Source: an uncultured Oscillospiraceae bacterium (GTDB taxonomy: Bacteria > Bacillota > Clostridia > Oscillospirales > JAAYXM01). From it: DNA of 64,000 nt. Of the stretch, positions 43,247 through 52,331 are shown in pieces. The stretch is from the NCBI GenBank assembly GCA_934446465.1, contig CAKSEF010000002.1, forward strand, positions 3,564 to 67,563, given 5' to 3'. The stretch's first letter is position 1, and each line of letters opens with the position of its first letter. The notes under the pieces are model-generated. The model was not told where the DNA came from and made no database searches. It saw only the letters and a list, made by a program, of their open reading frames with translations. The translations under genes were made by a program, and so were the position numbers.

Positions 43247-44644
43247 ATGAAAGTTTATAACTCGCTCACAAGAAGAAAAGAAGAATTTAAGCCGATGGAC
43301 GCAAACTCTGTTAAGATGTATTCATGCGGGCCTACGGTCTATAACTATTTCCACATAGGAAACGCGCGTCCTTTTATAGTTTTTGACGTGCTCCGCAGAT
43401 ACCTCGAATACCGCGGGTATAAGGTCAAATTTGTTCAGAATTTCACCGATATCGACGACAAGGTAATAAACCGCGCAAACGAAGAAGGCGTAACATATAA
43501 AGATATCGCCGAAAAATATATAGCCGAATATTTTAAAGACGCAAAGGGACTCGGAATACACGAGGCAACCGTTCATCCCCGCGCAACCGAGAATATCGAC
43601 GCGATAATCGATATGGTAAAGACGCTTGTTGATAAAGGCTACGCCTATGAAGTGGACGGAGATGTTTATTACCGCGCCCTGAAATTTAAAGGCTACGGCA
43701 AGCTTTCAAAACAGCCGATTGACGACCTCGTCGCAGGCGCAAGAATCAGCGTCGGAGAAAAGAAGGAGGACGCCGTGGACTTCGCGCTCTGGAAGGCCGC
43801 GAAGCCGGGCGAGCCTTCGTGGGATTCACCGTGGGGAAAAGGGCGCCCGGGCTGGCACATCGAGTGCAGTGCAATGGCAAACCGCTACCTCGGAAAGACG
43901 ATTGATATACACAGCGGCGGTGTTGACCTCATGTTCCCGCACCACGAGAATGAGATAGCCCAGAGCGAGGCCGCAAACGGTTGCACGTTCGCAAACTACT
44001 GGCTTCATAACGCATTTTTGAATATCGATAATAAGAAAATGTCAAAATCCCTCGGCAACTTCTTCACCGTGCGCGATGCGGCAAAAGTTTACGGATATGA
44101 CGCAATCCGTTTCTTCATGCTCTCGGCACATTACAGAAGCCCGATTAACTATTCGCAGGAATCCCTCATGCAGAGCAAAGCCGCGCTTGAGAGACTCCAT
44201 AATGCTGACGGAAATATGGAATTTCTGTCCAAAAACGGCTCGGATGAACCGCTTTCGGACAAACAGAAGGAAATACTTGCAGGCTTTGACAAGTACCGCG
44301 AAAAGTTCATAACGGCAATGGATGACGACCTCAACACGGCCGATGCAATAGCCGCAATATTTGAGCTTGTGCGCGATGTGAATACCTCGCTTGCGGATAA
44401 CAAAACGCGCGCATTCGCGTCCGCGTGTCGTGAGCGCGTTCATGAGCTTTGCGATGTCCTCGGTGTTCTCGATAAAAAAGAGGATGAAACACTTGACACC
44501 GATATTGAGGAAATGATAGCAAAGAGGCAGACGGCGAGAAAAGAGAAAAATTTTGCGGAGGCAGACAGAATACGCGATGAACTCGGCAAAATGGGAATAA
44601 TACTTGAGGACACACCCGAAGGCGTAAAGTGGCATAAAGCTTAA
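43247..44644 (+). CDS. cysS: Cysteinyl-tRNA synthetase
   Basis: The ATG at 43247 is chosen because GGAGG lies 10 bp upstream and MKVYNSLTRRKEEF is the usual start; the longer open frame overlaps pgsA. The 465-residue class I synthetase has the zinc Cys in YSCGPTVY (C27), the HIGH-type motif HIGNARP (36-42), a second zinc site in WHIECSAMA and HHENEIAQSEA, and the KMSKS loop near residue 264. The C-terminal DALR and anticodon-binding regions are present, including the family-typical FAEADRIRDEL segment. It charges tRNA-Cys. A hairpin follows the stop. Confidence 0.97.
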   Translation: MKVYNSLTRRKEEFKPMDANSVKMYSCGPTVYNYFHIGNARPFIVFDVLRRYLEYRGYKVKFVQNFTDIDDKVINRANEEGVTYKDIAEKYIAEYFKDAKGLGIHEATVHPRATENIDAIIDMVKTLVDKGYAYEVDGDVYYRALKFKGYGKLSKQPIDDLVAGARISVGEKKEDAVDFALWKAAKPGEPSWDSPWGKGRPGWHIECSAMANRYLGKTIDIHSGGVDLMFPHHENEIAQSEAANGCTFANYWLHNAFLNIDNKKMSKSLGNFFTVRDAAKVYGYDAIRFFMLSAHYRSPINYSQESLMQSKAALERLHNADGNMEFLSKNGSDEPLSDKQKEILAGFDKYREKFITAMDDDLNTADAIAAIFELVRDVNTSLADNKTRAFASACRERVHELCDVLGVLDKKEDETLDTDIEEMIAKRQTARKEKNFAEADRIRDELGKMGIILEDTPEGVKWHKA

Positions 44645-44651
44645 CATAACA

Positions 44652-44688
44652 TGGCGGAGACTATATCTCCGCCACTTTCCTATTTTTA
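44652..44688 (+). terminator. Probable terminator after cysS
   Basis: TGGCGGAG pairs with CTCCGCCA around a 6-nt loop, followed by CTTTCCTATTTTT. The T-tract is interrupted, so some read-through into polA is likely. Confidence 0.6.
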
Positions 44689-44707
44689 AAGACAGGCGGA
44701 AGAACAA

Positions 44708-47359
44708 ATGAAAATGATGGTAATAGACGGCAACAGCCTGATAAACCGCGCGTTTTACGGCATACGTCCGCTGACAAACGGCGAGGGACTGCACACAAAC
44801 GCAATATACGGATTTATTTCCATTTACCTGAAAATGCTCGAGGACGAAAAGCCTGACGGCGTCTGCGTTGCGTTTGATTTGCGCGCGCCGACATTCAGAC
44901 ACAAGAAATATGACGGATATAAGGCAAACCGCAAGGGAATGCCGGATGAGCTTGCCGAGCAGATGGAACCGCTTAAAGAGGTTCTGGACGCGATGAATAT
45001 AAAGCGCATAGAATGCGAGGGCTATGAGGCTGACGACATTATAGGCACAATAAGCCGAATATGCGCGGAGACGGGCAACGAATGCGATATAGTAACGGGA
45101 GACCGCGACAGCTTCCAGCTCATAGAAAACCGGGGAACAAATGTCCTACTCGTAACGACGAGAATGGGACGCACGGAAACCGTTCGCTACAATTCCGAAA
45201 AAATACTTGAAAAATACGGAATTGAGGCATCTCTTATGCGCGATTTGAAGGCACTCATGGGGGATTCATCGGATAATATACCGGGCGTTGCGGGTATAGG
45301 CGAAAAAACGGCACTTTCACTCGTTTTAAGGTTCGGAGATATAGATAATCTGTACGAGAATCTCAACTCTCCCGATATAAAGGACAGTGTCCGCAAAAAG
45401 CTTACCGAAGGCCGTGAGAACGCATATCTTTCCAAATGGCTCGGAACCATTTGCCTTGAAGCACCGATAAACTTCACGTGTGATGACGCGCGGCTGATTG
45501 AAGCGGACAGGGAAAAGCTTTACCGCCTGTTCCTAAGGCTTGAGTTTAAGAACTTCATCAACAAACTCGGACTGCGCGGGGAACAGAGCGAAGAGATTGC
45601 AACACACAGTAAAAAGAATATTGCGCAAACAGTGCTGAAAAGCTCAGACGATGTCAAAAATGTCTGCGGGAAACTATCGGGAAAAACCGTTTCTGTAGTT
45701 CTTGCCGAGGATTTTGCGGGAATAGGCGTCTGCGACGGGGAAAGTACGTACTGTATGTCGAGAAATGATGCGGACGAAAATGATTTTGACGCATTTTGCC
45801 GTTTTGTCCTGTCGGACAAGACCGCAAAGATTATGCACAATATAAAAAAAGAAAAATATTCGGCTCTCGCCGAGGGCATATGTCTTGAAAATGCCGTGTT
45901 TGACACAGCGCTCGGCGCGTATGTCGCCGACCCGTCAAAGAAGAATTACAGCCTTGATTCCGTGGCACATATGTTCGGCCTTGAAATATCGGAAAGCGCG
46001 GAAAAGCTAACCGACGCGTCAAGCTTCTCCCCGCTCACGGGGAGCGAGGACGGGCTCTGTGCTTTGAGTGCCGTTTCCGACGCAATTTTTGAGATGCGCG
46101 GCGCGATTGAGGACAAGCTCGAAAAGGACGGCGGAAAGAAGCTCTACGATGATATTGAAATGCCGCTTGTCGACACTCTGTATAATATGGAGCGCAGGGG
46201 TGTTGCGGTTGACGGAACAGAGCTCCGCAGGTTCGGGGAGAACCTGTCGTCAGAAATAGCAAGGATTGAAGACGATATATATAAAGAGGCGGGCGAAAAG
46301 TTTAATATCCTCTCTCCGAAACAGTTGGGGGAAGTGCTTTTTGAACATCTCGGAATCCCTCCCGTCAAGAAGACAAAACGGGGATATTCTACCGACGCGG
46401 ACGTGCTTGAAAAGCTCTCCCGCAAATATAGTATAATTCGCCCGATACTCGAATACAGAAAGCTTACGAAGCTGAAATCGACGTACACAGACGGGCTTTT
46501 GCGCTTCATATCGGACACGGACGGACGAATACACACAACCTTTAATCAGATGGCAACCGCGACGGGGCGTATCAGCTCAACCGACCCTAACCTGCAAAAT
46601 ATACCCGTAAGGTCAGAGCTCGGCGGTGAGGTAAGAAAAATGTTCGGGCCTAAAGGAAAGGATTACTGCTTTGTTGATGCGGACTATTCACAGATAGAGC
46701 TGAGAGTTCTTGCACATATAACAGGGGATAAGGAGATGTGCCGTGCTTTTTCGGAGGGTGCAGATATACATTCACGCACGGCGTCGCAGGTGTTCGGCGT
46801 TTCGCAAAACGATGTAACCCCGGAGATGAGACGTGTTTCAAAAGCTGTCAACTTCGGAATAGTTTACGGAATATCCGAGTTTTCACTCGCCGATGACATA
46901 GGGGTGAGCCGTTCCGAGGCAAAAGCGTATATGGAAGCATACCTGAAACACTATTCGGGTATAGCCGAATATATGAAAAGCATAGTTGAAAAAGCGCATA
47001 GGGATGGATATGTAACAACAATGTTCGGCAGGAGAAGATATATTCCCGAGCTGTCTTCAAAAAACTATAATCTGAGGGCGTTCGGAGAACGCGTCGCACT
47101 GAATGCGCCGATACAGGGAACGGCCGCGGACATAATAAAAATAGCAATGAACAGCGCAGAAAAAAGCCTTTCCGAGAGCGGGCTCGATGCAGAGCTGATA
47201 CTTCAGGTACACGACGAACTTATAGTGGAAGCCCGCAGAGAAGACGCGGAAAAGGCGGCAGAACTGCTCACCGCTGCAATGGAGAACGCGTGCAGGCTGT
47301 CAGTTCCTCTTGTTGCCGAGGCAGGTATAGGAGATACTTGGTATGACGCAAAGAAATAG
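44708..47359 (+). CDS. polA: DNA polymerase I
   Basis: An 883-residue Pol I. The 5'-3' exonuclease (about 1-290) starts MMVIDGNSLINRAFYGI and keeps the metal-binding acids in EGYEADDIIGT and VTGDRDSFQL. The middle domain (about 300-475) corresponds to the proofreading exonuclease but lacks the D-x-E and later Asp motifs, so proofreading is predicted lost, as in many Gram-positive Pol I proteins. The polymerase domain (about 480-883) has motif A DADYSQIELRVLAH, motif B RRVSKAVNFGIVYG and motif C QVHDELIVE (H835, D836). It processes Okazaki fragments and fills repair gaps. The stop lies 17 bp inside rimI, so they are co-transcribed. Confidence 0.97.
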   Translation: MKMMVIDGNSLINRAFYGIRPLTNGEGLHTNAIYGFISIYLKMLEDEKPDGVCVAFDLRAPTFRHKKYDGYKANRKGMPDELAEQMEPLKEVLDAMNIKRIECEGYEADDIIGTISRICAETGNECDIVTGDRDSFQLIENRGTNVLLVTTRMGRTETVRYNSEKILEKYGIEASLMRDLKALMGDSSDNIPGVAGIGEKTALSLVLRFGDIDNLYENLNSPDIKDSVRKKLTEGRENAYLSKWLGTICLEAPINFTCDDARLIEADREKLYRLFLRLEFKNFINKLGLRGEQSEEIATHSKKNIAQTVLKSSDDVKNVCGKLSGKTVSVVLAEDFAGIGVCDGESTYCMSRNDADENDFDAFCRFVLSDKTAKIMHNIKKEKYSALAEGICLENAVFDTALGAYVADPSKKNYSLDSVAHMFGLEISESAEKLTDASSFSPLTGSEDGLCALSAVSDAIFEMRGAIEDKLEKDGGKKLYDDIEMPLVDTLYNMERRGVAVDGTELRRFGENLSSEIARIEDDIYKEAGEKFNILSPKQLGEVLFEHLGIPPVKKTKRGYSTDADVLEKLSRKYSIIRPILEYRKLTKLKSTYTDGLLRFISDTDGRIHTTFNQMATATGRISSTDPNLQNIPVRSELGGEVRKMFGPKGKDYCFVDADYSQIELRVLAHITGDKEMCRAFSEGADIHSRTASQVFGVSQNDVTPEMRRVSKAVNFGIVYGISEFSLADDIGVSRSEAKAYMEAYLKHYSGIAEYMKSIVEKAHRDGYVTTMFGRRRYIPELSSKNYNLRAFGERVALNAPIQGTAADIIKIAMNSAEKSLSESGLDAELILQVHDELIVEARREDAEKAAELLTAAMENACRLSVPLVAEAGIGDTWYDAKK

Positions 47360-47810
47360 AATTATCCGTTTGGCTGTTCCGGCGGATGCGGAAGCTGTCG
47401 CCGAGCTTGAACGCGAATGCTTCTCATCGCCGTGGAGCGAGCGGGAGATACTCTCCACTATGTCGCAGGATAATGCTGTGTTCATTGTCTGCACGGATAG
47501 AAACTCCGTGTGCGGATATTTGGGGGCATATTTCGCCGCAGACGAGGGCTATATAACAAACATTGCGGTAACCGAGGATTTCCGCAGGTGCGGCATTGCT
47601 TCGGCGCTCATAGAACGGCTGAAGGATGAGGGCAAAAAGCTCGGACTTGATTTTTGGACTCTTGAGGTGAGAAAATCAAATCTCGGTGCACGGGCGCTCT
47701 ATGAAAATGTCGGATTTGAAACTGTCGGTATTCGTCCGAGGTTTTATTCAAAACCGACTGAGGACGCAGTGCTGATGACATATTCATATAGAAAGGAACG
47801 GAAAAATTGA
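47343..47810 (+). CDS. rimI: Ribosomal-protein-alanine N-acetyltransferase RimI
   Basis: A 155-residue GNAT enzyme. It starts within the polA end, preceded by AGGAGA. Conserved RimI features are ECFSSPWSEREI (about residues 25-36), YITNIAVTEDFRRCGIASAL (acetyl-CoA loop R-x-x-G-I/A), and LEVRKSNLGARALYENVGFE near 112-131. It acetylates the N-terminal Ala of S18 in E. coli. The gene lies between polA and tsaD, a frequent place for rimI in the t6A neighbourhood. Its stop overlaps the TTG start of tsaD. Confidence 0.92.
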   Translation: MTQRNRIIRLAVPADAEAVAELERECFSSPWSEREILSTMSQDNAVFIVCTDRNSVCGYLGAYFAADEGYITNIAVTEDFRRCGIASALIERLKDEGKKLGLDFWTLEVRKSNLGARALYENVGFETVGIRPRFYSKPTEDAVLMTYSYRKERKN

Positions 47811-48814
47811 AAATTCTTGCAATAGAAAGCTCATGCGATGAAACCGCAATAGCCGTAATCGAGGACGGGAGACATATTCTGTCAAACGAGGTGGCGTCTC
47901 AGGCGTCGCTCCACGCCCTTTACGGCGGCGTAGTTCCCGAAATCGCTTCGAGAAAGCATATAGAATGTATATCGGCGCTTTGCTCGCGCGCAGTCGAAAA
48001 TGCGGGCATAACATCAGAAGAGATAGATGCAGTTGCGGTTACATATGCTCCCGGACTCATAGGGGCGCTGCTTGTCGGAGTCGGGTTCGCAAAATCTTTG
48101 GCGTATTCGCTCGGAGTTCCGCTCATTCCCGTTCACCACATACGCGGGCATATCGCGGCGAATTATCTGGCATTTCCCGAGCTTGAACCGCCGTTTTTGT
48201 GCCTTGTGGCATCGGGCGGGCATACGCTGTTTGTCGATGTGCAGACATACACAAAATTTAAAATTCTCGGCTCCACGCGCGACGACGCCGCAGGGGAAGC
48301 TTTTGACAAATGCGCAAGGGTACTCGGAATCGGATATCCGGGCGGCTCCGAGATGGACAGACTCGCCTGCGTAGGGGATAAAACAAAATATAAGCTTCCT
48401 CGCGCTCATGTGGGAGAAAATGAGCTTGATATGTCATTTTCGGGTCTGAAAACAGCGGTGATAAATCTCGTGCATACATCCGAAATGCGCGGAGAAGAAA
48501 TAGAACGTGCGTCCGTTGCCGCGTGTTTCACCGATGCCGTGTGCGACGCGATAGTCCCGCGCGCATTTCAGGCACTCCGCATTTCCGGCAGAAAAAAACT
48601 TGCCGTCGCAGGTGGGGTAGCGGCTAATTCACATTTGAGGAAACGTCTCGAAAATGAGGCGAAAAGTGAAAAAATCGAGCTGTTCTTTCCGCCCGTTTCC
48701 CTGTGCGGAGACAACGGAGCAATGATAGGGGCGCAGGGTTATTACGAATTTATAGCGGGAAACACCGCAAAAAGCGATTTGAATGCAAAGGCGACTCTTT
48801 CCGTTGAATTATGA
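47807..48814 (+). CDS. tsaD: tRNA N6-adenosine threonylcarbamoyltransferase TsaD
   Basis: A 335-residue Kae1/TsaD protein with a TTG start overlapping rimI. ILAIESSCDETAIAVIE opens the ASKHA fold. VHHIRGHIAANYL carries the metal-binding His pair H111 and H115. ASGGHTLFVDV, GEAFDKCARVLG, YPGG and the late GGVAANSHLR and CGDNGAMIG (metal Asp) complete the signature. It transfers threonylcarbamoyl to A37 of tRNA with TsaB and TsaE, whose genes lie 19 kb upstream. The gene ends the housekeeping stretch; a 515-bp AT-rich gap follows. Confidence 0.97.
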   Translation: MKILAIESSCDETAIAVIEDGRHILSNEVASQASLHALYGGVVPEIASRKHIECISALCSRAVENAGITSEEIDAVAVTYAPGLIGALLVGVGFAKSLAYSLGVPLIPVHHIRGHIAANYLAFPELEPPFLCLVASGGHTLFVDVQTYTKFKILGSTRDDAAGEAFDKCARVLGIGYPGGSEMDRLACVGDKTKYKLPRAHVGENELDMSFSGLKTAVINLVHTSEMRGEEIERASVAACFTDAVCDAIVPRAFQALRISGRKKLAVAGGVAANSHLRKRLENEAKSEKIELFFPPVSLCGDNGAMIGAQGYYEFIAGNTAKSDLNAKATLSVEL

Positions 48815-48939
48815 CAAGAAAAGATACGGTGTTATGTAAACTAAGTTACCGACTCACAAAAGTACACAAGATAAGTTTGCGGACTTGCAAAAAAATTCCA
48901 AAAATGATTGAAACCGTTGGAAATAAAGGGATTAAGGCT

Positions 48940-48969
48940 TGTGGATAAAGTTGTGGAAATTGTGGATAA
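48940..48969 (+). promoter_or_regulatory. Cluster of DnaA boxes
   Basis: Two perfect TGTGGATAA sequences (the complement of the consensus DnaA box TTATCCACA) lie at 48940-48948 and 48961-48969, with a one-mismatch-class TGTGGAAAT at 48952-48960 between them, all in the same orientation. AT-rich sequence follows. Such density is typical of replication origins or DnaA-controlled promoters. No dnaA, dnaN or rpmH gene is in the window. Confidence 0.65.
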
Positions 48970-49267
48970 CTATTTGTAAAAAAATTATTTGCGGATTTTA
49001 CGTAAACCAAATCGAGCTTTTTTTATGGAATGCGACGATGTTTTACGTGTTTCGGAAAACTGCCGAAATACAGCGATTTAAGCAGTACAGGCAGAAAAAA
49101 ACTTTAAAAATTAAAATGGACCTTTCGGGTTTAAAACTTGCGCGAAGCAGGTAAAAAATTGTCGTAAGAGGGCAGAGATAATTCATTGAATACTAACTGT
49201 AATATTTGTAACAAAAGAAGGAAAATAAAGAAAATGCAAAACTGTGTGTTACGGCGGGAGTAATGAG

Positions 49268-49296
49268 TTGACAAAAAGCCGTAAAAATATTAAAAT
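49268..49296 (+). promoter_or_regulatory. Promoter of the isocitrate dehydrogenase-rex operon
   Basis: A perfect TTGACA (49268-49273) and TAAAAT (49291-49296) are separated by 17 bp, 34 bp before the start codon. This is the best consensus promoter in the window. Confidence 0.8.
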
Positions 49297-49329
49297 TATA
49301 GTATTACGAGAAAGGCAGAGTATTTACAT

Positions 49330-50475
49330 ATGGAACAGACAATGAAGCAGTTTAAAAAGATTATTGAGCTTCAGCTTAAGAGAGTTGAAGCGATGAAGAA
49401 AGATAATGAGTTTATTGACTATTCAAAACTTCCAAAGATAGTAATAGGCGTCTGCGGCGGAGACGGAATCGGCCCCGCTATCACAGAGCAGGCACGACGT
49501 GTTCTCGAATTTCTCTTAAAAGAAAAGGTGGACGCGGGAAAAATAGAATTCAGAAATATTGACGGACTTACGATAGAAAACCGTGTGAAGGCAAATAAGG
49601 CTATCCCCGACGATGTGCTTGCCGAGCTTAAAGCGTGCCACATAATATTAAAGGGCCCGACAACTACACCGCGTGCGGGAGACCCGTGGCCGAATATCGA
49701 AAGCGCGAATGTTGCAATGAGAAAGGAACTTGACCTCTTTGCAAATATGAGGCCGGTAAAGGTTCCGAGCGAGGGCATCGATTGGATGTTCTTCCGTGAG
49801 AATACGGAGGGCGGTTATGCTGTCGGAAGCATGGGTGTGAATGTTACAGACGACCTCGCAATCGACTTTACGGTTGCGACAAGTCAGGGCTGCGACAGAA
49901 TCGCAGAGCTTGCATTTTCATACGCAGACCGCATGAAGAAAACTCGCGTTACGGCGGTAACAAAGGCAAATGTCATTAAAACAACGGACGGAAAGTTCCT
50001 TGACGCGTGCAAGAAGGTTGCGGCAAAATATCCGCACATCTCTTTTGATGATTGGTACATTGACATAATGACGGCAAAGCTCGTTGATACAAAGCGCCGC
50101 CGCGATTTCCAAGTAATGGTTCTGCCGAACCTCTACGGCGATATTCTTACCGATGAGGCGGCAGAGTTCCAAGGCGGAGTAGGAACGGCGGGAAGTGCAA
50201 ACGTCGGCAAGAAGTATGCGATGTTTGAAGCCATCCACGGCTCTGCTCCGAGAATGGTAGAAGAGGGAAGAGCTAAGTATGCCGACCCGTGCAGTATGCT
50301 CAGAGCGTCTGTTATGCTCCTTGAGCACATAGGCGAGGTTGAGCTTTCAAAGAAGCTTGCACACGCACTCGATGTATGTATGTATGATGAAAAGAAGCTT
50401 GTCGTTACGGGCAGAAACACAGGTGCAACATGCGCCGAGTTTGCCGACTATGTAATGTCAAAGCTTGAAAGATAG
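49330..50475 (+). CDS. icd: NAD(P)-dependent isocitrate/isopropylmalate dehydrogenase family protein, probably isocitrate dehydrogenase
   Basis: A 381-residue beta-decarboxylating dehydrogenase. VCGGDGIGPAI (about 39-49), LKGPTTTPRAG, RPVKVPSEGIDWMFFRENTEGGYAVG (the E-N-T-E-G-x-Y segment contacts substrate), the active-site Lys in VTKANVIKTTDG, and NLYGDILTDEAAEFQGG (metal-binding Asps) are all present, as is the C-terminal AIHGSAP and TGRNTGATCAEF nucleotide region. The Y-in-ENTEGGYAV and general layout resemble clostridial isocitrate dehydrogenases more than LeuB, since no leu genes lie nearby. It would make 2-oxoglutarate. It is 15 bp upstream of rex, linking a redox-dependent enzyme with a redox sensor. 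Cofactor choice cannot be settled by eye. Confidence 0.8.
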   Translation: MEQTMKQFKKIIELQLKRVEAMKKDNEFIDYSKLPKIVIGVCGGDGIGPAITEQARRVLEFLLKEKVDAGKIEFRNIDGLTIENRVKANKAIPDDVLAELKACHIILKGPTTTPRAGDPWPNIESANVAMRKELDLFANMRPVKVPSEGIDWMFFRENTEGGYAVGSMGVNVTDDLAIDFTVATSQGCDRIAELAFSYADRMKKTRVTAVTKANVIKTTDGKFLDACKKVAAKYPHISFDDWYIDIMTAKLVDTKRRRDFQVMVLPNLYGDILTDEAAEFQGGVGTAGSANVGKKYAMFEAIHGSAPRMVEEGRAKYADPCSMLRASVMLLEHIGEVELSKKLAHALDVCMYDEKKLVVTGRNTGATCAEFADYVMSKLER

Positions 50476-50490
50476 GAGTGTTATAAGGCA

Positions 50491-51120
50491 ATGGGCGCGA
50501 GGTATATTTCTCCGTCAGTAATACGCAGACTTCCGAAATACCACAGACGCTTGCGCGAGCTTTTGAGCAACGGCGTGGTCAGAGTCTCGTCAAGCGTACT
50601 CGCGAATGACCTCGGATTGACGGCATCTCAGGTTCGCCAAGACCTGAATTGCTTCGGCGGTTTCGGGCAGCAGGGCTATGGCTACAATGTGGAAAGCCTG
50701 CTGTCTGAAATAGCGTCAATAATCGGAGTAGACCGGCATCATACGGCAGCGATTATCGGCGTGGGAAATCTCGGGCACGCTCTTATAAACAACTTCAATT
50801 TCAAAAACTGCGGTTTTAACATAACCGCCGCATTTGATACAAACCCCGAACTCATCGGAACAGAAATCGGCGGTATTACGGTATCAGACGCCGGGAGGAT
50901 TGCGGAAGCTTATGCGGAAAAACCGTTCGAGGTGGCCGTAATAGCAGTTCCGAAGGCATTTGCACGAGAGACGGCGGAACTCGCGGTAAAACTCGGAGTT
51001 CACGGCATTTGGAACTTTGCAAATGTCGATTTGAACGAATTTGAACTCGGCGTGAAAATAGAAAATGTACATTTTGCGGACAGTCTCATGACCCTGTGTT
51101 ATAAGATTACCGAAGAATGA
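50491..51120 (+). CDS. rex: Redox-sensing transcriptional repressor Rex
   Basis: A 209-residue Rex protein. The N-terminal winged helix includes SPSVIRRLPKYHRRLREL and SSVLANDLGLTASQVRQDL followed by NCFGGFGQQGYGY, the classical Rex signature. The C-terminal Rossmann domain has AIIGVGNLGHAL (NADH-binding loop) and AFDTNPELIG, ending in the domain-swapped helix near LMTLCYKITEE. Rex senses the NADH/NAD+ ratio and represses fermentation and respiration genes when NAD+ is high. A clear TTGTTAA-N4-TTAACAA operator was not found in the promoter region at 49268-49296. Its stop overlaps an upstream ATG of the next frame, so the SLH protein gene may be coupled to it. Confidence 0.96.
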   Translation: MGARYISPSVIRRLPKYHRRLRELLSNGVVRVSSSVLANDLGLTASQVRQDLNCFGGFGQQGYGYNVESLLSEIASIIGVDRHHTAAIIGVGNLGHALINNFNFKNCGFNITAAFDTNPELIGTEIGGITVSDAGRIAEAYAEKPFEVAVIAVPKAFARETAELAVKLGVHGIWNFANVDLNEFELGVKIENVHFADSLMTLCYKITEE

Positions 51121-51131
51121 GAGGAAAAATT

Positions 51132-52274
51132 ATGCTGCGTAGAATTTCGGCATGCGCACTCGCGGTGATGATTGCATTATCGCTCATTATCGCAGTTTGC
51201 GCTTCGGGAGGAACAGCCGCAGACCCGGTCGTCTCCAAAAGCTATGTTGACGGCAGTTTCTTCGATAACGCGGTTGCAAACGCCGCGGCGAAGATAGATT
51301 CGGCAGCGGCAGCTCTTAGAACCAAATGTGAAAAAATAATAGAATCTCTGACTTTTGTTTCGCTGTCCGATGATGACATTGCCGACAAAACTTCGGAAAA
51401 AGTGCTGGCAGAGCTTCAAAAGAGCGGGAAGTATCTGTATTCGACGAGAACAATGACTCCGATTTCCCTGAAATCGGGTGATGTCATATGCGGAACGGCG
51501 GGTACGGAATTAATCGTTTTGGACGGCAGTTCATCGTGTTTTCTCGGAAGTGTTATAAATATTACAAAGGGAATCGAAGTCTCGCAGGGCACTGCGCTCG
51601 GAAGAAACACAACGTTTATGTTTTCCGAGAAGACGGGGAAAATCAAAATTACATCCGATTCGGCGCGCGTCATGATAGACGGGAAATATTCGCTTGAAAG
51701 CTCCGTTTATTCTCCGAAATACACTTCTGAGGCTTATGCCCTTAAAAACCTCGGGCTTGTAAAAGGTGCGGCAAACGGCTTGGAGCTCTCCCGCGGAAAC
51801 ACAAGAGCAGAAAGCATAACAATGCTTATCAGGCTGCTCGGTGAGGAGGAATCCGCGCTTGCCTCTCTGCGCGCGCACCCGTTTACGGATGTTGACGCAT
51901 GGGCGCAGAAGTATGTCGGGTATGCGTACTCAATGGGATATACAAACGGCGTTTCGCCCACACGCTATGACGGCAGCTCGTACACTACTGCAAATCAGTA
52001 TGTAACATTTGTGCTCCGCGCGCTGGGCTATAACGACAGTATCGGAGATTTTAATTACAATACGGCCGTCAAGGATGCCGTAAGACTCGGCGTACTTACT
52101 TCATCCGATATGGCGGAAATGGAGAAAACTCCGTTCTACCGCGATATGGTTATGCACATATCGTACCGCGCGATGTCGGCAAAGGTCAAGGGGAGCGATA
52201 AAACGCTCCTCGCACAGCTTGTGCTGAACGGTGCGGTGTCGGGAGATAAAGCGAACGAATTTTTGCAGAAATAA
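51132..52274 (+). CDS. Secreted SLH-domain protein, 380 aa
   Basis: The ATG at 51132 has GAGAGGA 7 bp upstream; an ATG at 51117 overlapping the rex stop is less likely. The signal peptide runs to about residue 30. A coiled region (about 40-95) with SLSDDDIADKTSEKVLAEL is followed by a beta-rich part (about 100-195). The C-terminal 180 residues have SLH-like repeats: AYALKNLGLVKGAANGLELS, FTDVDAWAQKYVGYAYSMGY followed by TNGVSP, and AVKDAVRLGVLTSSDMAEME. It is therefore probably attached to the cell wall polymer. Function beyond anchoring is unknown. It lies in the same direction as rex, with no clear promoter of its own, and ends at a strong terminator. Confidence 0.75.
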   Translation: MLRRISACALAVMIALSLIIAVCASGGTAADPVVSKSYVDGSFFDNAVANAAAKIDSAAAALRTKCEKIIESLTFVSLSDDDIADKTSEKVLAELQKSGKYLYSTRTMTPISLKSGDVICGTAGTELIVLDGSSSCFLGSVINITKGIEVSQGTALGRNTTFMFSEKTGKIKITSDSARVMIDGKYSLESSVYSPKYTSEAYALKNLGLVKGAANGLELSRGNTRAESITMLIRLLGEEESALASLRAHPFTDVDAWAQKYVGYAYSMGYTNGVSPTRYDGSSYTTANQYVTFVLRALGYNDSIGDFNYNTAVKDAVRLGVLTSSDMAEMEKTPFYRDMVMHISYRAMSAKVKGSDKTLLAQLVLNGAVSGDKANEFLQK

Positions 52275-52276
52275 GA

Positions 52277-52315
52277 AAATACCAAGGTTAGCTGCTAACC
52301 TTGGTATTTTTTTTA
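52277..52315 (+). terminator. Terminator after the SLH protein gene
   Basis: AAATACCAAGGTTAG pairs with CTAACCTTGGTATTT around a very short loop, followed by a run of T. It also shields the convergent acetyltransferase gene from read-through. Confidence 0.92.
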
Positions 52316-52331
52316 CTGAATGCAGTGCCGG

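Larger units (their letters stand above)
48815..49329. other. AT-rich intergenic region of 515 bp
   Basis: No convincing gene is seen. A short open frame at 48939-49154 has a low-complexity Lys/Ile/Trp composition and no ribosome site. The stretch is visibly richer in A and T than its surroundings. It holds a tight cluster of DnaA boxes near its left end and the promoter for the isocitrate dehydrogenase at its right end. Confidence 0.7.

Noticed and set aside
48939..49154. 71-codon open frame in the AT-rich gap
   Set aside because: Low-complexity composition, no ribosome site, and it overlaps the DnaA-box cluster.
49180..49330. Possible Rex operator upstream of the isocitrate dehydrogenase gene
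   Set aside because: No TTGTTAA/TTAACAA-type palindrome was found around the promoter, so autoregulation by Rex is not supported.
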